This document shows, one piece after another, positions 1 to 5,961 of a DNA stretch of 25,271 nucleotides. The stretch covers positions 891-26,161 of the IMG/VR virus record IMGVR_UViG_3300030102_005405; one strand, given 5' to 3'. Positions within the stretch are counted from its first letter, which is position 1. Each line of letters starts with the position of its first letter. Both the position numbers and the translations under genes were made by a program. The notes under the pieces are model-generated. The model made no database searches. It was not told where the DNA came from and saw only the letters and a list, made by a program, of their open reading frames with translations. Source of the DNA: a virus.

Positions 1-575
1 TTTTTCAACTGCTCAATAGCTTTATTGGTGTAGTGGATAGACAACCCAGTTTGCTTTTTTATTGCAGAGTGATTAATCGTGCCATCTTTAGCAAGAATGG
101 TAGGGTTCTTCATGATGGCGTTAATGACCTTCCTAACATTCTCTGGCTGTGACTCAGTAAAGTCCTTTAGCTCTACAGATGAGGCTGCGTAGCCTGCTCG
201 GGTATCCTCTATGATGTCATGAGAACTTCTCCCTCCTTCTTTTTCATTATAAAATAATGAGTTGTCTATTGAATGCTGTTTGTTTCTAAAAGCCATTCTC
301 TTGGTGAGAGGGATGCCTTTCTTGGCTTTACGATTCCAAAGAACAGTTTTGGTATACTGATCAAAAAGCTTATTATTGATGGCCTGCTCAAACTTCTCTC
401 CCGTTTTCTTTTCAAAGCCTTCAATAGATTCGAGAGCCGCAATGCACAAATCTGCGTAGTTGTCTTCGTGGCTAGCAATAGCATCATCACCAGAGATCTT
501 CATGGCTATGGTGTGCATTAGCTTACCGTAACGCTCTTCATAAAGAGCCCATTGTTGTTCAGTTAGTTTTACCAT
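1..575 (-). CDS. Sigma-70-like (gp55-type?) protein, 3' end outside window
   Basis: The frame opens at the ATG at 573-575 and stays open for 191 codons to the left edge, so the C-terminus is missing. Residues about 15-90 resemble region 2 of sigma-70-type factors: a helix with DLCIAALESIEGFEKKTG, then a segment around FDQYTKTVLWNRKAKKG with a basic patch. T4 gp55, a small sigma factor that directs host RNA polymerase to late promoters, has a similar order. Residues about 155-191 (AKDGTINHSAIKKQTG and following) read like a helix-turn-helix, which would fit region 4 or a general DNA-binding segment. There is no Shine-Dalgarno sequence; a TATAAT box sits 7 bases upstream and contains the stop of the preceding gene. 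The family call rests on pattern similarity only, and an unrelated DNA-binding protein is possible. Confidence 0.5.
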   Translation of the reverse strand, partial: MVKLTEQQWALYEERYGKLMHTIAMKISGDDAIASHEDNYADLCIAALESIEGFEKKTGEKFEQAINNKLFDQYTKTVLWNRKAKKGIPLTKRMAFRNKQHSIDNSLFYNEKEGGRSSHDIIEDTRAGYAASSVELKDFTESQPENVRKVINAIMKNPTILAKDGTINHSAIKKQTGLSIHYTNKAIEQLK

Positions 576-582
576 GCAACAC

Positions 583-588
583 ATTATA
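583..588 (-). promoter_or_regulatory. TATAAT box 7 bases before the sigma-like gene
   Basis: The minus strand reads CTATAAT, then 7 bases, then the ATG at 575. A TG two bases earlier makes an extended -10 (TGCTATAAT). No Shine-Dalgarno lies between box and start, so a transcript starting 7 bases after the box would be leaderless. The TAA in the box is the stop codon of the preceding gene. No good -35 hexamer is visible. Confidence 0.5.
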
Positions 589-910
589 GCACAGGACGTT
601 GTGAATTTTCATCTAATCTGACGGATTCTTCTCTAGAAGATTCACGCGCATCCTTACCCATACTAAGAAGGCTGTAGCCGCAGATGTCCCTCCAGGGAGA
701 CTCATCACCATAAGTGGGATCAGTAGCCAATCTAAAAAGTTTATCCACAACTCTACAAATAGTAAGCACATCTAAATATTGATCTGGCTGTATGCCATCA
801 GGAAACAAGACTTTAAGAATTTTGTGAGCCTTTCCAAAAGAGTCACCATATGCAGCCTGCTTTTCAGCAACTAACCTACCAACGCCTTTTCCTAGATCCT
901 CGTAGTTCAT
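584..910 (-). CDS. Conserved phage protein resembling Nmad1/DUF1599
   Basis: A 108-residue soluble protein. A YGDSFGKAHKILKVLFPDG segment near residue 21 is followed by a helix with CRVVDKLFRLAT and then ESPWRDICGYSLL. The order Y-G-D, then D-K-x-x-R, then E-x-x-x-D-x-x-x-Y resembles small all-alpha phage proteins of the DUF1599 (nucleotide-modification-associated) type, which are distantly MazG-like. This suggests handling of nucleotides, but the substrate is unknown and the match is from memory of the pattern. The ATG at 910 lies inside the end of the upstream zinc-finger gene (35-base overlap), with a weak AGG about 8 bases before it. Its last codons, CTA TAA, form part of the TATAAT box of the next gene. 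Confidence 0.6.
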   Translation of the reverse strand: MNYEDLGKGVGRLVAEKQAAYGDSFGKAHKILKVLFPDGIQPDQYLDVLTICRVVDKLFRLATDPTYGDESPWRDICGYSLLSMGKDARESSREESVRLDENSQRPVL

Positions 911-1067
911 TTTTTTTACCTATAATTTTGTTTAAAATAGACTCTCTCTTCTTACCCCTAGCATCCATGCTTAAACATGATGCACAGGTTTTTGCTTTAT
1001 TATATTCGTATAATAAAGCTTTATCGCCACACGATTGACACTTGCCTGTTTCCGCAAGCTTACGCAA
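876..1067 (-). CDS. Small zinc-finger-like protein, TTG start
   Basis: A 63-residue basic protein with two Cys pairs, CQSC and CASC, about 22 residues apart, typical of a small zinc ribbon or finger; the C-terminus is Lys/Arg-rich. The TTG at 1065-1067 is preferred because GGAGG lies exactly 6 bases upstream and the start overlaps the preceding stop by 8 bases. The in-frame ATG at 1100 has no Shine-Dalgarno sequence and would give a 41-base overlap. The protein may bind nucleic acid, but no specific family was recognised. Confidence 0.6.
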   Translation of the reverse strand: MRKLAETGKCQSCGDKALLYEYNKAKTCASCLSMDARGKKRESILNKIIGKKNELRGSRKRRW

Positions 1068-1317
1068 TCTCGCCCTCCAACCACTGAATAATGGGATCAT
1101 ACATTTGCTGCTGTATAATCACAGAGAAGTCGGCATGTCCACCCGCCTTAACATACTGATAGGTGGCATTTGCACGACTTTTAACAATCATCAGGGTGGA
1201 TGCAATGGCCTTAAACTTCTTCGTTTTGTTACGCCTAGAAGTTCTACCTTCAAGAATTCTCAGTTGATGAAGCACATCAGTGAGATACCTAGTAAGTTCT
1301 ATTTGATCGGGTGTCAT
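1060..1317 (-). CDS. Hypothetical 85-residue protein
   Basis: Starts MTPDQIELTRYL. The sequence is predicted helical with a basic central patch (GRTSRRNKTKKFK) and no Cys or transmembrane segment. No family was recognised. A TATAAT box lies 6 bases upstream of the ATG in place of a Shine-Dalgarno sequence. The stop overlaps the TTG start of the next gene, and its last codons supply that gene's GGAGG, which supports real translation. Confidence 0.6.
   Translation of the reverse strand: MTPDQIELTRYLTDVLHQLRILEGRTSRRNKTKKFKAIASTLMIVKSRANATYQYVKAGGHADFSVIIQQQMYDPIIQWLEGEIA
1074..1078 (-). promoter_or_regulatory. Shine-Dalgarno GGAGG deciding a TTG start
   Basis: GGAGG on the minus strand ends 6 bases before TTG (1067-1065). 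It lies within the last codons of the upstream gene, so the two genes are probably translationally coupled. It argues against the longer form starting at 1100. Confidence 0.65.
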
Positions 1318-1323
1318 GTTAGT

Positions 1324-1329
1324 ATTATA
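1324..1329 (-). promoter_or_regulatory. TATAAT box 6 bases before the 85-residue gene
   Basis: Minus strand reads CTATAAT, 6 bases, then ATG at 1317. The box contains the TAA stop of the upstream AAA+ gene (last codons CTA TAA). There is no Shine-Dalgarno between box and start. Confidence 0.45.
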
Positions 1330-2719
1330 GCGCAGAGAGAGCTATAGTATTAACAATTTCTAATTTATCATCAACCACTTCAGCATCATATTTTGCAGAA
1401 CCACTCTCAGGATGTCGGTTAGAGAGTATTTCCTCTGCAAGGGGAAGACCTATCAATCTCTTAACAACCCGTTGAATATCTCTAGCTCCAAATTCTTCAG
1501 AGTATCCATGCTTGATAACATAATCAAGTATTTGTGGAGTGGCCTTGATAGGGTATTTCGACAATGAAAGCTTGGCGATTTGTTTGATGTCGTTGGTGTC
1601 TAGGTCGTTAAAGAATACAAACTCATCTACTCTTCCCCTAAACTCAGGTGAAAAAGTAGTTTCAATTGATTTCATTATTTGCTCCCTGTCTCCGGCAGAA
1701 CTTTGACCGCTCCTAAACCCAACGGTAGATGTCTTAAGCTCTTTAAGACCACAGTTAGAGGTCATAATAAATATAGAATCTGTTAAGTCTACCTCATTTC
1801 CAGAGTTGTCAGTAATTGTGCCCGTGTCCAAAAGGCTCAACAAAATGTTGTATAATTTTGGATGAGCTTTCTCAATTTCATCAAATACAATAGTCCACTT
1901 CTTAGATTTATCCGCTTTCTCTTTTATAAGAGAACTCTCTGAGTGCCCGATGTAACCTGGAGGGGAGCCTAGCAGTCTACTAACTTCATGACCATTCGTA
2001 TATTCTGCACAATTAATTACCCAGAAGTGTGGTGAGTACTTCTCTCCAAGTTTTCTAGCAAGCTGAGTTTTACCCCTGCCTGTTTTACCGATAAAGAATA
2101 GGTTCATCTGCTCGCTAAACTCAACAGCCTTAAGTTTCATAGCGTTGCATACAGCCTCAATGGCAGGATCTTGCCCTATTATGTTTTTAGAAAGGAAAGT
2201 CTCTAAATCAGATATTTCTTTTAGCGTAGACAGTGAAGTCTTGGTCTTCTTCTTTTTGACTGTTTTACTTTTAGATGTCTTTGCCTTTAGAGATTTTTTA
2301 AACTCTAAATCTTCTTTGGACTCTTTAAGTAAGTTTTCAAGAATAATTGAATCTGGCAGTAATTCATTTATTTCGTAGCAGATATACTCAATTCTAAGCT
2401 CTGGGTAATACTCTACAATTGTAGAATAATAAGCCCCAAGAAGTTTATACTCAAGCATCGGATCCTGGATAGCATCCTTTACTTTTGCCGCCTCCTCCAG
2501 CCTGTCTACGAATACTCTCTTCTCATCGGAGGTCACACAGTTACCAACTATAATCTTAACATAGCTAACAAAATCAAACTCTCCAGACTTACTTGATTTA
2601 ACAAACTTAGTAAGCTTGTTAAAAATAAGTTTATGCACGCGATCGGTTAATCGCCTTACATGTATCACTGAGTTTAATTCAGCACAAAAAGCCTTTATCG
2701 TGTTAGTCTTCCTGGGCAT
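1325..2719 (-). CDS. ClpB/ClpA-type AAA+ ATPase (single AAA+ module)
   Basis: A 464-residue protein with one AAA+ module like the second module of ClpA/ClpB. Walker A is GKTGRGKT (211-218), the pore loop GSPPGYIG is at 251-258, Walker B TIVFDE is at 276-281, sensor 1 is MTSN near 322, and arginine-finger candidates lie in EFRGRVDEF near 361-363. A ClpB-type small C-terminal domain follows (GYSEEFGARDIQRVVKRL). Residues 1-165 are helical and end in a Lys-rich linker; they match no Clp N-domain I recognise. Such proteins unfold or remodel proteins using ATP. No ClpP-like peptidase is in the window, so it may act alone as a remodeller or with host ClpP. Start ATG has AAGGA 5 bases upstream. Confidence 0.88.
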   Translation of the reverse strand: MPRKTNTIKAFCAELNSVIHVRRLTDRVHKLIFNKLTKFVKSSKSGEFDFVSYVKIIVGNCVTSDEKRVFVDRLEEAAKVKDAIQDPMLEYKLLGAYYSTIVEYYPELRIEYICYEINELLPDSIILENLLKESKEDLEFKKSLKAKTSKSKTVKKKKTKTSLSTLKEISDLETFLSKNIIGQDPAIEAVCNAMKLKAVEFSEQMNLFFIGKTGRGKTQLARKLGEKYSPHFWVINCAEYTNGHEVSRLLGSPPGYIGHSESSLIKEKADKSKKWTIVFDEIEKAHPKLYNILLSLLDTGTITDNSGNEVDLTDSIFIMTSNCGLKELKTSTVGFRSGQSSAGDREQIMKSIETTFSPEFRGRVDEFVFFNDLDTNDIKQIAKLSLSKYPIKATPQILDYVIKHGYSEEFGARDIQRVVKRLIGLPLAEEILSNRHPESGSAKYDAEVVDDKLEIVNTIALSAL

Positions 2720-3113
2720 TTTCGTCCTTGTTAAGCATTGCGGTTAAGTTACTAAAGATAGATCCCTTAAGCTCTTGTTGAGCAGGTCCACCTTTACCCT
2801 CCAGGTCCATCTCTTTAAGCTGATATTTTTGCATAGTTTGCGCTAGCTTCAAAAGTTTCTCATTCGCAATACCCATTTGACCAAGGGCATTAGTAGATGC
2901 TGATATAATCTTAGCAAAAGCATCCACATTGGGGTTCCCGTTAGTATCAAAGGTAACACGGGCCTGTCCCAAGTCTTCCATTGCGACTTTACAGTCTTCA
3001 AATAATTTTTGTGCAGCTTGGCGATCAGAATCAGCGTTATCTCTGATTTCTTTGACCAGACGGTTCATCTTCTGATCTGACCACATCTTGTTCTTTAGAA
3101 TGTAATTTGCCAT
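2703..3113 (-). CDS. Hypothetical helical protein, 136 residues
   Basis: Begins MANYILKNKMWSDQKM. It is almost entirely helix-forming, with an N-terminal basic part and a Gln/Glu/Lys-rich C-terminus ending in an acidic tail (NKDENAQED). No family was recognised; a small oligomeric phage protein is plausible. The ATG at 3113 is chosen over an in-frame one at 3155 because GAGGAG lies 7 bases upstream of 3113. It overlaps the upstream gene by 77 bases and the AAA+ gene start by 17 bases. Confidence 0.65.
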   Translation of the reverse strand: MANYILKNKMWSDQKMNRLVKEIRDNADSDRQAAQKLFEDCKVAMEDLGQARVTFDTNGNPNVDAFAKIISASTNALGQMGIANEKLLKLAQTMQKYQLKEMDLEGKGGPAQQELKGSIFSNLTAMLNKDENAQED

Positions 3114-3249
3114 ATAAAAACTCCTCTTCGTCATCGAAATACTCATCCCCATCAATCATTTCATCTTGATAGTCTGGTAGATCTCTATGACTATTTAGTC
3201 TAGACTTCTTTTGTCCGTACGTTTTCTCTTTTCTAAATGTCCTTCCCAT
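3037..3249 (-). CDS. Hypothetical charged 70-residue protein
   Basis: Begins MGRTFRKEKTYGQKKSR, giving a strongly basic N-terminus, followed by a strongly acidic middle (DEYFDDEEEF) and a polar C-terminus. It is probably disordered or a small nucleic-acid or protein adaptor; no family was recognised. The ATG at 3249 has AAGGA 5 bases upstream. A longer form from 3408 would overlap the upstream membrane gene heavily and has no comparable signal. The acidic GAA GAG GAG codons double as the Shine-Dalgarno of the next gene. Confidence 0.55.
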   Translation of the reverse strand: MGRTFRKEKTYGQKKSRLNSHRDLPDYQDEMIDGDEYFDDEEEFLYGKLHSKEQDVVRSEDEPSGQRNQR

Positions 3250-3445
3250 GTTGATCCTTGAGGTTAGAGATATAACTTCCCTTAAGAAACTTATTAGTAT
3301 ACCAAAAGTAGAACGGTACAGCCCAATCCACAGGTTTGATAATGAAATCGGTATGTGTGATGTAAATGGCGACATTCGCCACAGACTCAAGTGTTGATAA
3401 TAGACCATAGGTCAATAATCCAATTCTCTTTACTATATAATTCAT
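3233..3445 (-). CDS. Small probable membrane protein
   Basis: A 70-residue protein with hydrophobic stretches at about residues 8-30 (LLTYGLLSTLESVANVAIYI) and 38-50 (VDWAVPFYFWYT), so it is likely membrane-associated with one or two segments. No family was recognised. Its ATG overlaps the stop of the upstream gene as ATGA, with GAGAAAGG just before it, pointing to translational coupling. Confidence 0.55.
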   Translation of the reverse strand: MNYIVKRIGLLTYGLLSTLESVANVAIYITHTDFIIKPVDWAVPFYFWYTNKFLKGSYISNLKDQHGKDI

Positions 3446-3660
3446 CCTTTCTCTACCATTTTCTCCATGAATTCTTGAAACGCTTGCTCTCTTGTTAGCC
3501 CTGAATCACGTTGAGCTTTGGTCATTCTAAATCGTTTTCCTGTTTTTTTCTTGTAGTCATCAATATCTATGAACGGAGAGTTCACATCGTTACTACTTGA
3601 TAACTGTTTCTTTAGCGTCTCCTGTATGAGGGCTGTCAATCTGTCTTCTAAACTAATCAT
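3442..3660 (-). CDS. Hypothetical 72-residue protein
   Basis: Begins MISLEDRLTALIQETL and continues with a polar linker and a basic helix (FRMTKAQRDSGLTREQAF). It is soluble, with no Cys and no recognised family. The start is preceded by a TATAAT box 5 bases upstream in the AT-rich gap after the recombinase gene, without a Shine-Dalgarno sequence. It overlaps the next gene as ATGA. Confidence 0.55.
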   Translation of the reverse strand: MISLEDRLTALIQETLKKQLSSSNDVNSPFIDIDDYKKKTGKRFRMTKAQRDSGLTREQAFQEFMEKMVEKG

Positions 3661-3665
3661 ACTAT

Positions 3666-3671
3666 ATTATA
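3666..3671 (-). promoter_or_regulatory. TATAAT box 5 bases before the 72-residue gene
   Basis: The 22-base gap after the recombinase stop is a run of TA repeats ending in CTATAAT, then 5 bases, then ATG at 3660. Unlike other copies, this one is not constrained by a stop codon, so its presence in a true gap supports a function. It could also be only low-complexity AT sequence. Confidence 0.45.
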
Positions 3672-3682
3672 GTATATATATA

Positions 3683-4657
3683 TTATTCTTCGTTAAGAAG
3701 ATCAGTGATAGGTTTCACACCCTCATCTTTAGATTCAATTAGATCCTTGAGGTGAGCAGACTGAAACTTCTTACCTGTCGATTTGACAGTGTACCAGGAT
3801 CCACCACGTTCCACGACACCATCACGTTCTAGGTGTGGCAGGAGTCCATAGTAAGGGTTCAGACCTTTATTAAACATAAGTTCAAACTCACACACTTTAA
3901 ATGGCTCGATGAGCTTATTCTTTTTGTTTACGACCTTACCACGAATTCCCGTGGGATTCTCCTTATCGCCTACAACATCAGTTTTCGATGTTTGCATGTT
4001 TACTCCAAGATAGTAATCCAAGGCATTACCACCCGCAGCAGCGGTCCTGGGATCTCCATACATCACACCGACTTTAGTGCGAATCTGATTAACCAAGACC
4101 AGGGCAACATTCTTAGGTCTAAGAACCGGATTGATCTTACGAAGAGCAGCACCAATTGTTTTAGCACGGGTTGCACCTTGCATGTTATTACCCTCATAAC
4201 CCTCAGCATCCATCTCAGCCTTTGAAGGAGAGACTGCTAAACTGTCGTAAAACACGACAATGGGAGTGTCGGAGTCTTCAGTTCGGATCGAGTTGATGAT
4301 CTTCTCAATTGTGTCGAAACACTCTTCGACAGTGGGAGGCGCAGCATAGATAAGCTTCTCAGGGTTAATGCCAAGCGTCACTGCGAACTTAGGGCTGTAT
4401 GCATTCTCAGAGTCGATAATAACCGTGTGGTAGCCCTTACGTTGTGCCTCACGCAGAATGTGAGTTCCAAAAACAGTCTTAGCGGTAGAGGCCTGCCCAA
4501 TAAACTGCGTGATCATACCGATAGGTATGCCACCGTTGTACTTACCAGAGATGACTTTATTCAAAGCGTAGGCTCCGGTAGAGATGAGTTCTGGCGTAAG
4601 CTCTTGCTCAGAGAGCATGGATGCGTTTTTAAGTTTCAATATGATATCGCTGGTCAT
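3683..4657 (-). CDS. uvsX: UvsX/RecA-type recombinase
   Basis: A 324-residue RecA-fold strand-exchange ATPase, expected to load on ssDNA for recombination-dependent replication and repair. Walker A occupies 54-61 as GQASTAKT, with Ala59 where RecA-fold proteins normally have Gly. The catalytic Glu is Glu84 (DSENAYSPKFA aligns with RecA DAEHALDPVYA) and Walker B is VVFYDS ending at Asp138. The NQIRTKVGVMYGDP stretch and AAAGGNALDYY (190-215) match RecA NQIRMKIGVMFGNP and GGNALKFY and cover the DNA-binding loop L2. The C-terminus is acidic (DLLNEE). It lies in the same direction as, but apart from, the SSB/helicase operon. A TATAAT box 5 bases upstream replaces a Shine-Dalgarno sequence. Confidence 0.93.
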   Translation of the reverse strand: MTSDIILKLKNASMLSEQELTPELISTGAYALNKVISGKYNGGIPIGMITQFIGQASTAKTVFGTHILREAQRKGYHTVIIDSENAYSPKFAVTLGINPEKLIYAAPPTVEECFDTIEKIINSIRTEDSDTPIVVFYDSLAVSPSKAEMDAEGYEGNNMQGATRAKTIGAALRKINPVLRPKNVALVLVNQIRTKVGVMYGDPRTAAAGGNALDYYLGVNMQTSKTDVVGDKENPTGIRGKVVNKKNKLIEPFKVCEFELMFNKGLNPYYGLLPHLERDGVVERGGSWYTVKSTGKKFQSAHLKDLIESKDEGVKPITDLLNEE

Positions 4658-4662
4658 GCAAT

Positions 4663-4668
4663 ATTATA
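4663..4668 (-). promoter_or_regulatory. TATAAT box 5 bases before the recombinase gene
   Basis: Minus strand reads CTATAAT, ATTGC, then ATG at 4657. The TAA within the box is the stop of the upstream glycosylase-like gene (Leu-stop, CTA TAA). There is no Shine-Dalgarno and no clear -35. Confidence 0.45.
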
Positions 4669-5086
4669 GCTCTACAGGCCAAAAATACTCGATATTATCT
4701 GGTTCAGTCCAGCCATGCACAGAATAATAAGAAGGATCCTTACGAAGAAGGTTAGAACGATGGCTAGCATGGACTCGATCGTCGCCAATCCAGTCGGGCA
4801 TTTGAATATCATCAGGAAGGTCATAATACTTCATGGTATTGTTGTAGCCACGATCAATCCACTCTTGAATGCAGACATTATGATAGAGCTTAAGAGCAGG
4901 TAGATAGCCACGCCACATAGTGCGAGCAGGGTGATTAGCCCAACCGACCTTAGCACTGGGGTTGGCAGCAAGCTTATTAGTGCTATTCACCAGTTGCATG
5001 GCTTCAACACGTTGCTTACCCAAACGACGGTAATCAAGGGCTTTTACAGAGGATACAAAGTCGGGATATGGAAGGAATGTTTGCAT
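4664..5086 (-). CDS. Pyrimidine-dimer glycosylase / endonuclease V-like protein
   Basis: A 140-residue protein with MQTFLPYPDF at the start, LDYRRLGKQRVEAMQ at 17-31, WANHPARTMWRGY near 49-61 and CIQEWIDRGY near 71-80. This pattern is typical of the MSMEG_6728-like relatives of T4 endonuclease V (Pyr_excise type), which act on damaged DNA at pyrimidine dimers. The family link is from remembered motifs and the enzyme activity is not proven. Its place beside the recombinase suits a repair role. Two upstream signals exist: a TATAAT box 7 bases before the ATG and a TATAAATA 44-51 bases before it. There is no Shine-Dalgarno sequence. Confidence 0.75.
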   Translation of the reverse strand: MQTFLPYPDFVSSVKALDYRRLGKQRVEAMQLVNSTNKLAANPSAKVGWANHPARTMWRGYLPALKLYHNVCIQEWIDRGYNNTMKYYDLPDDIQMPDWIGDDRVHASHRSNLLRKDPSYYSVHGWTEPDNIEYFWPVEL

Positions 5087-5093
5087 GGCCTAA

Positions 5094-5099
5094 ATTATA
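5094..5099 (-). promoter_or_regulatory. TATAAT box 7 bases before the glycosylase-like gene
   Basis: Minus strand reads GGTATAAT, 7 bases, then ATG at 5086, with an extended -10 (TGGTATAAT). A CTGGCA hexamer at 5122-5117, 17 bases upstream, matches 4 of 6 bases of a -35. This copy lies in a true intergenic gap and is the best candidate for a sigma-70-type promoter giving a leaderless transcript. Confidence 0.55.
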
Positions 5100-5129
5100 C
5101 CAATCATTTTCAATTCTGCCAGAACTAAA

Positions 5130-5137
5130 TATTTATA
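5130..5137 (-). promoter_or_regulatory. TATAAATA, identical to the T4 late-promoter core
   Basis: The minus strand reads TATAAATA in the 55-base gap between divergent genes. This octamer is the core recognised by T4 gp55-RNA polymerase. It would start a leftward transcript about 35 bases before the glycosylase-like gene. A single AT-rich octamer can occur by chance; the sigma-like gene at the left edge makes the reading more attractive. Confidence 0.4.
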
Positions 5138-5141
5138 TACC

Positions 5142-5420
5142 ATGGCTATTGTAGATCCTAACCCCAACGAAACGGTGACTAGAGCAGACCTTAACCAACA
5201 ACTGGAGGTTCACGCTAAAACTATTGAGCTTCAAATCTTGCTCTCTCAACAACAAGAGGACATTTTGGAAAAGCTCTCCAACTGTGTTGATGATCACAAA
5301 AAAATGAATAAAGCCTTGGATATCCTAGAGAGAAGGTCTTGGAAGCAAGGCTGGCTTTATTGGGGTATGATCTTCTCTCTTATTACCACCGCCGCAACTT
5401 TAATAACTAAGGCAAGCTAA
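5142..5420 (+). CDS. Membrane-anchored coiled-coil protein
   Basis: A 92-residue protein and the first gene of the only plus-strand unit. Residues about 14-60 form a heptad-like, Gln/Glu/Leu-rich helix (TRADLNQQLEVHAKTIELQI and onward) and residues about 72-90 form one hydrophobic segment (LYWGMIFSLITTAATLI) after a Lys/Arg/Trp junction. It would be a tail-anchored protein with its coiled coil in the cytoplasm, or the reverse. No family was recognised; small tail-anchored coiled-coil proteins are common in phages, and some act in lysis or exclusion. No Shine-Dalgarno is seen: an AT-rich stretch ends just before the ATG. The stop overlaps the next start as TAATG. Confidence 0.65.
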   Translation: MAIVDPNPNETVTRADLNQQLEVHAKTIELQILLSQQQEDILEKLSNCVDDHKKMNKALDILERRSWKQGWLYWGMIFSLITTAATLITKAS

Positions 5421-5584
5421 TGACCGATATCCATAGAGAGCTTCTCGATAAGATCACCACTATTAAAGGTGATGAAAGACCTAACACCTCCTACGAGGAC
5501 ACCGAAACTTACGAGAGGACACTAGCGGATGCCTCAAGCATGCTAGAGGATGAGATCAGAAAACTTAAAAGTAGAGTAGTTTAG
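5420..5584 (+). CDS. 54-residue acidic small protein
   Basis: Begins MTDIHRELLDKITTIKGDE and ends EDEIRKLKSRVV, a highly charged and mostly helical small protein. No family was recognised. It starts in the TAATG overlap with the preceding gene's stop, so it is probably translated by coupling as a partner of that gene. It ends 8 bases before the convergent MazG-like gene, leaving no room for a terminator. Confidence 0.55.
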   Translation: MTDIHRELLDKITTIKGDERPNTSYEDTETYERTLADASSMLEDEIRKLKSRVV

Positions 5585-5592
5585 TGAAGGCT

Positions 5593-5961
5593 TTAGCAGC
5601 CGTCGTCTTCGTGATCGTTGTTTACGTGGCGGATACCGCCTCCGCTCTTAAATCCTTCTGGGTATCTCGCCGTTAGCTTGTCTACATTTGCCTGAGCAAC
5701 TGACTCTAGGTCAATGCTTAAGTTAGTAGCTGCCATAGCAACATAGTATAGGATATCCCCTAGTTCTTTCTTGGCATGATCCTTATCTAGCATCTTACCA
5801 TGGAACTCACTCTTCTTGATGAGTTCACAATACTCACCTGCTTCACCAGCAATACCCAAGGCCCAATTCATAGCAGCCTGTGAGTAAGTAAGATCAGGGT
5901 TTGCGGTTCTCCTGCAAGCTTGTTGAAACTCATTAAATCTTATACCTCTACGCGGATCCAT
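5593..5961 (-). CDS. MazG-like nucleotide pyrophosphohydrolase
   Basis: A 122-residue all-alpha NTP pyrophosphohydrolase of the MazG/dUTPase-2 superfamily, which hydrolyses (d)NTPs to NMP and pyrophosphate. The metal-binding signature is present: Glu40, Glu43 and Glu46 in GEAGEYCELIKK, then Glu66 and Asp69 in KKELGDILYYVAMAA. The C-terminus is His/Asp-rich (RHVNNDHEDDGC). In phages such enzymes are thought to clean nucleotide pools or lower host alarmone levels; the substrate here is unknown. GGAG lies 7 bases before the ATG, and the gene overlaps the end of the upstream WecB-type gene, making it the last gene of the leftward glycan block. Confidence 0.85.
   Translation of the reverse strand: MDPRRGIRFNEFQQACRRTANPDLTYSQAAMNWALGIAGEAGEYCELIKKSEFHGKMLDKDHAKKELGDILYYVAMAATNLSIDLESVAQANVDKLTARYPEGFKSGGGIRHVNNDHEDDGC

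Noticed and set aside
3114-3155. Upstream extension of the 136-residue helical protein to an ATG at 3155
   Set aside because: The ATG at 3113 has GAGGAG at ideal spacing; 3155 does not, and it would deepen the overlap.
3250-3408. Upstream extension of the charged 70-residue protein
   Set aside because: It would lie almost wholly within the coupled membrane gene and lacks a Shine-Dalgarno, while the ATG at 3249 has AAGGA.
3673-3686. TA-repeat run as a possible microsatellite or origin
   Set aside because: Only a short alternating run in a 22-base gap; no flanking repeats or helicase-loading features.
3833-4225. 130-codon plus-strand ORF opposite the recombinase gene
   Set aside because: It is antisense to a clear UvsX/RecA gene, has no family pattern and no start signal; it is a frame shadow.
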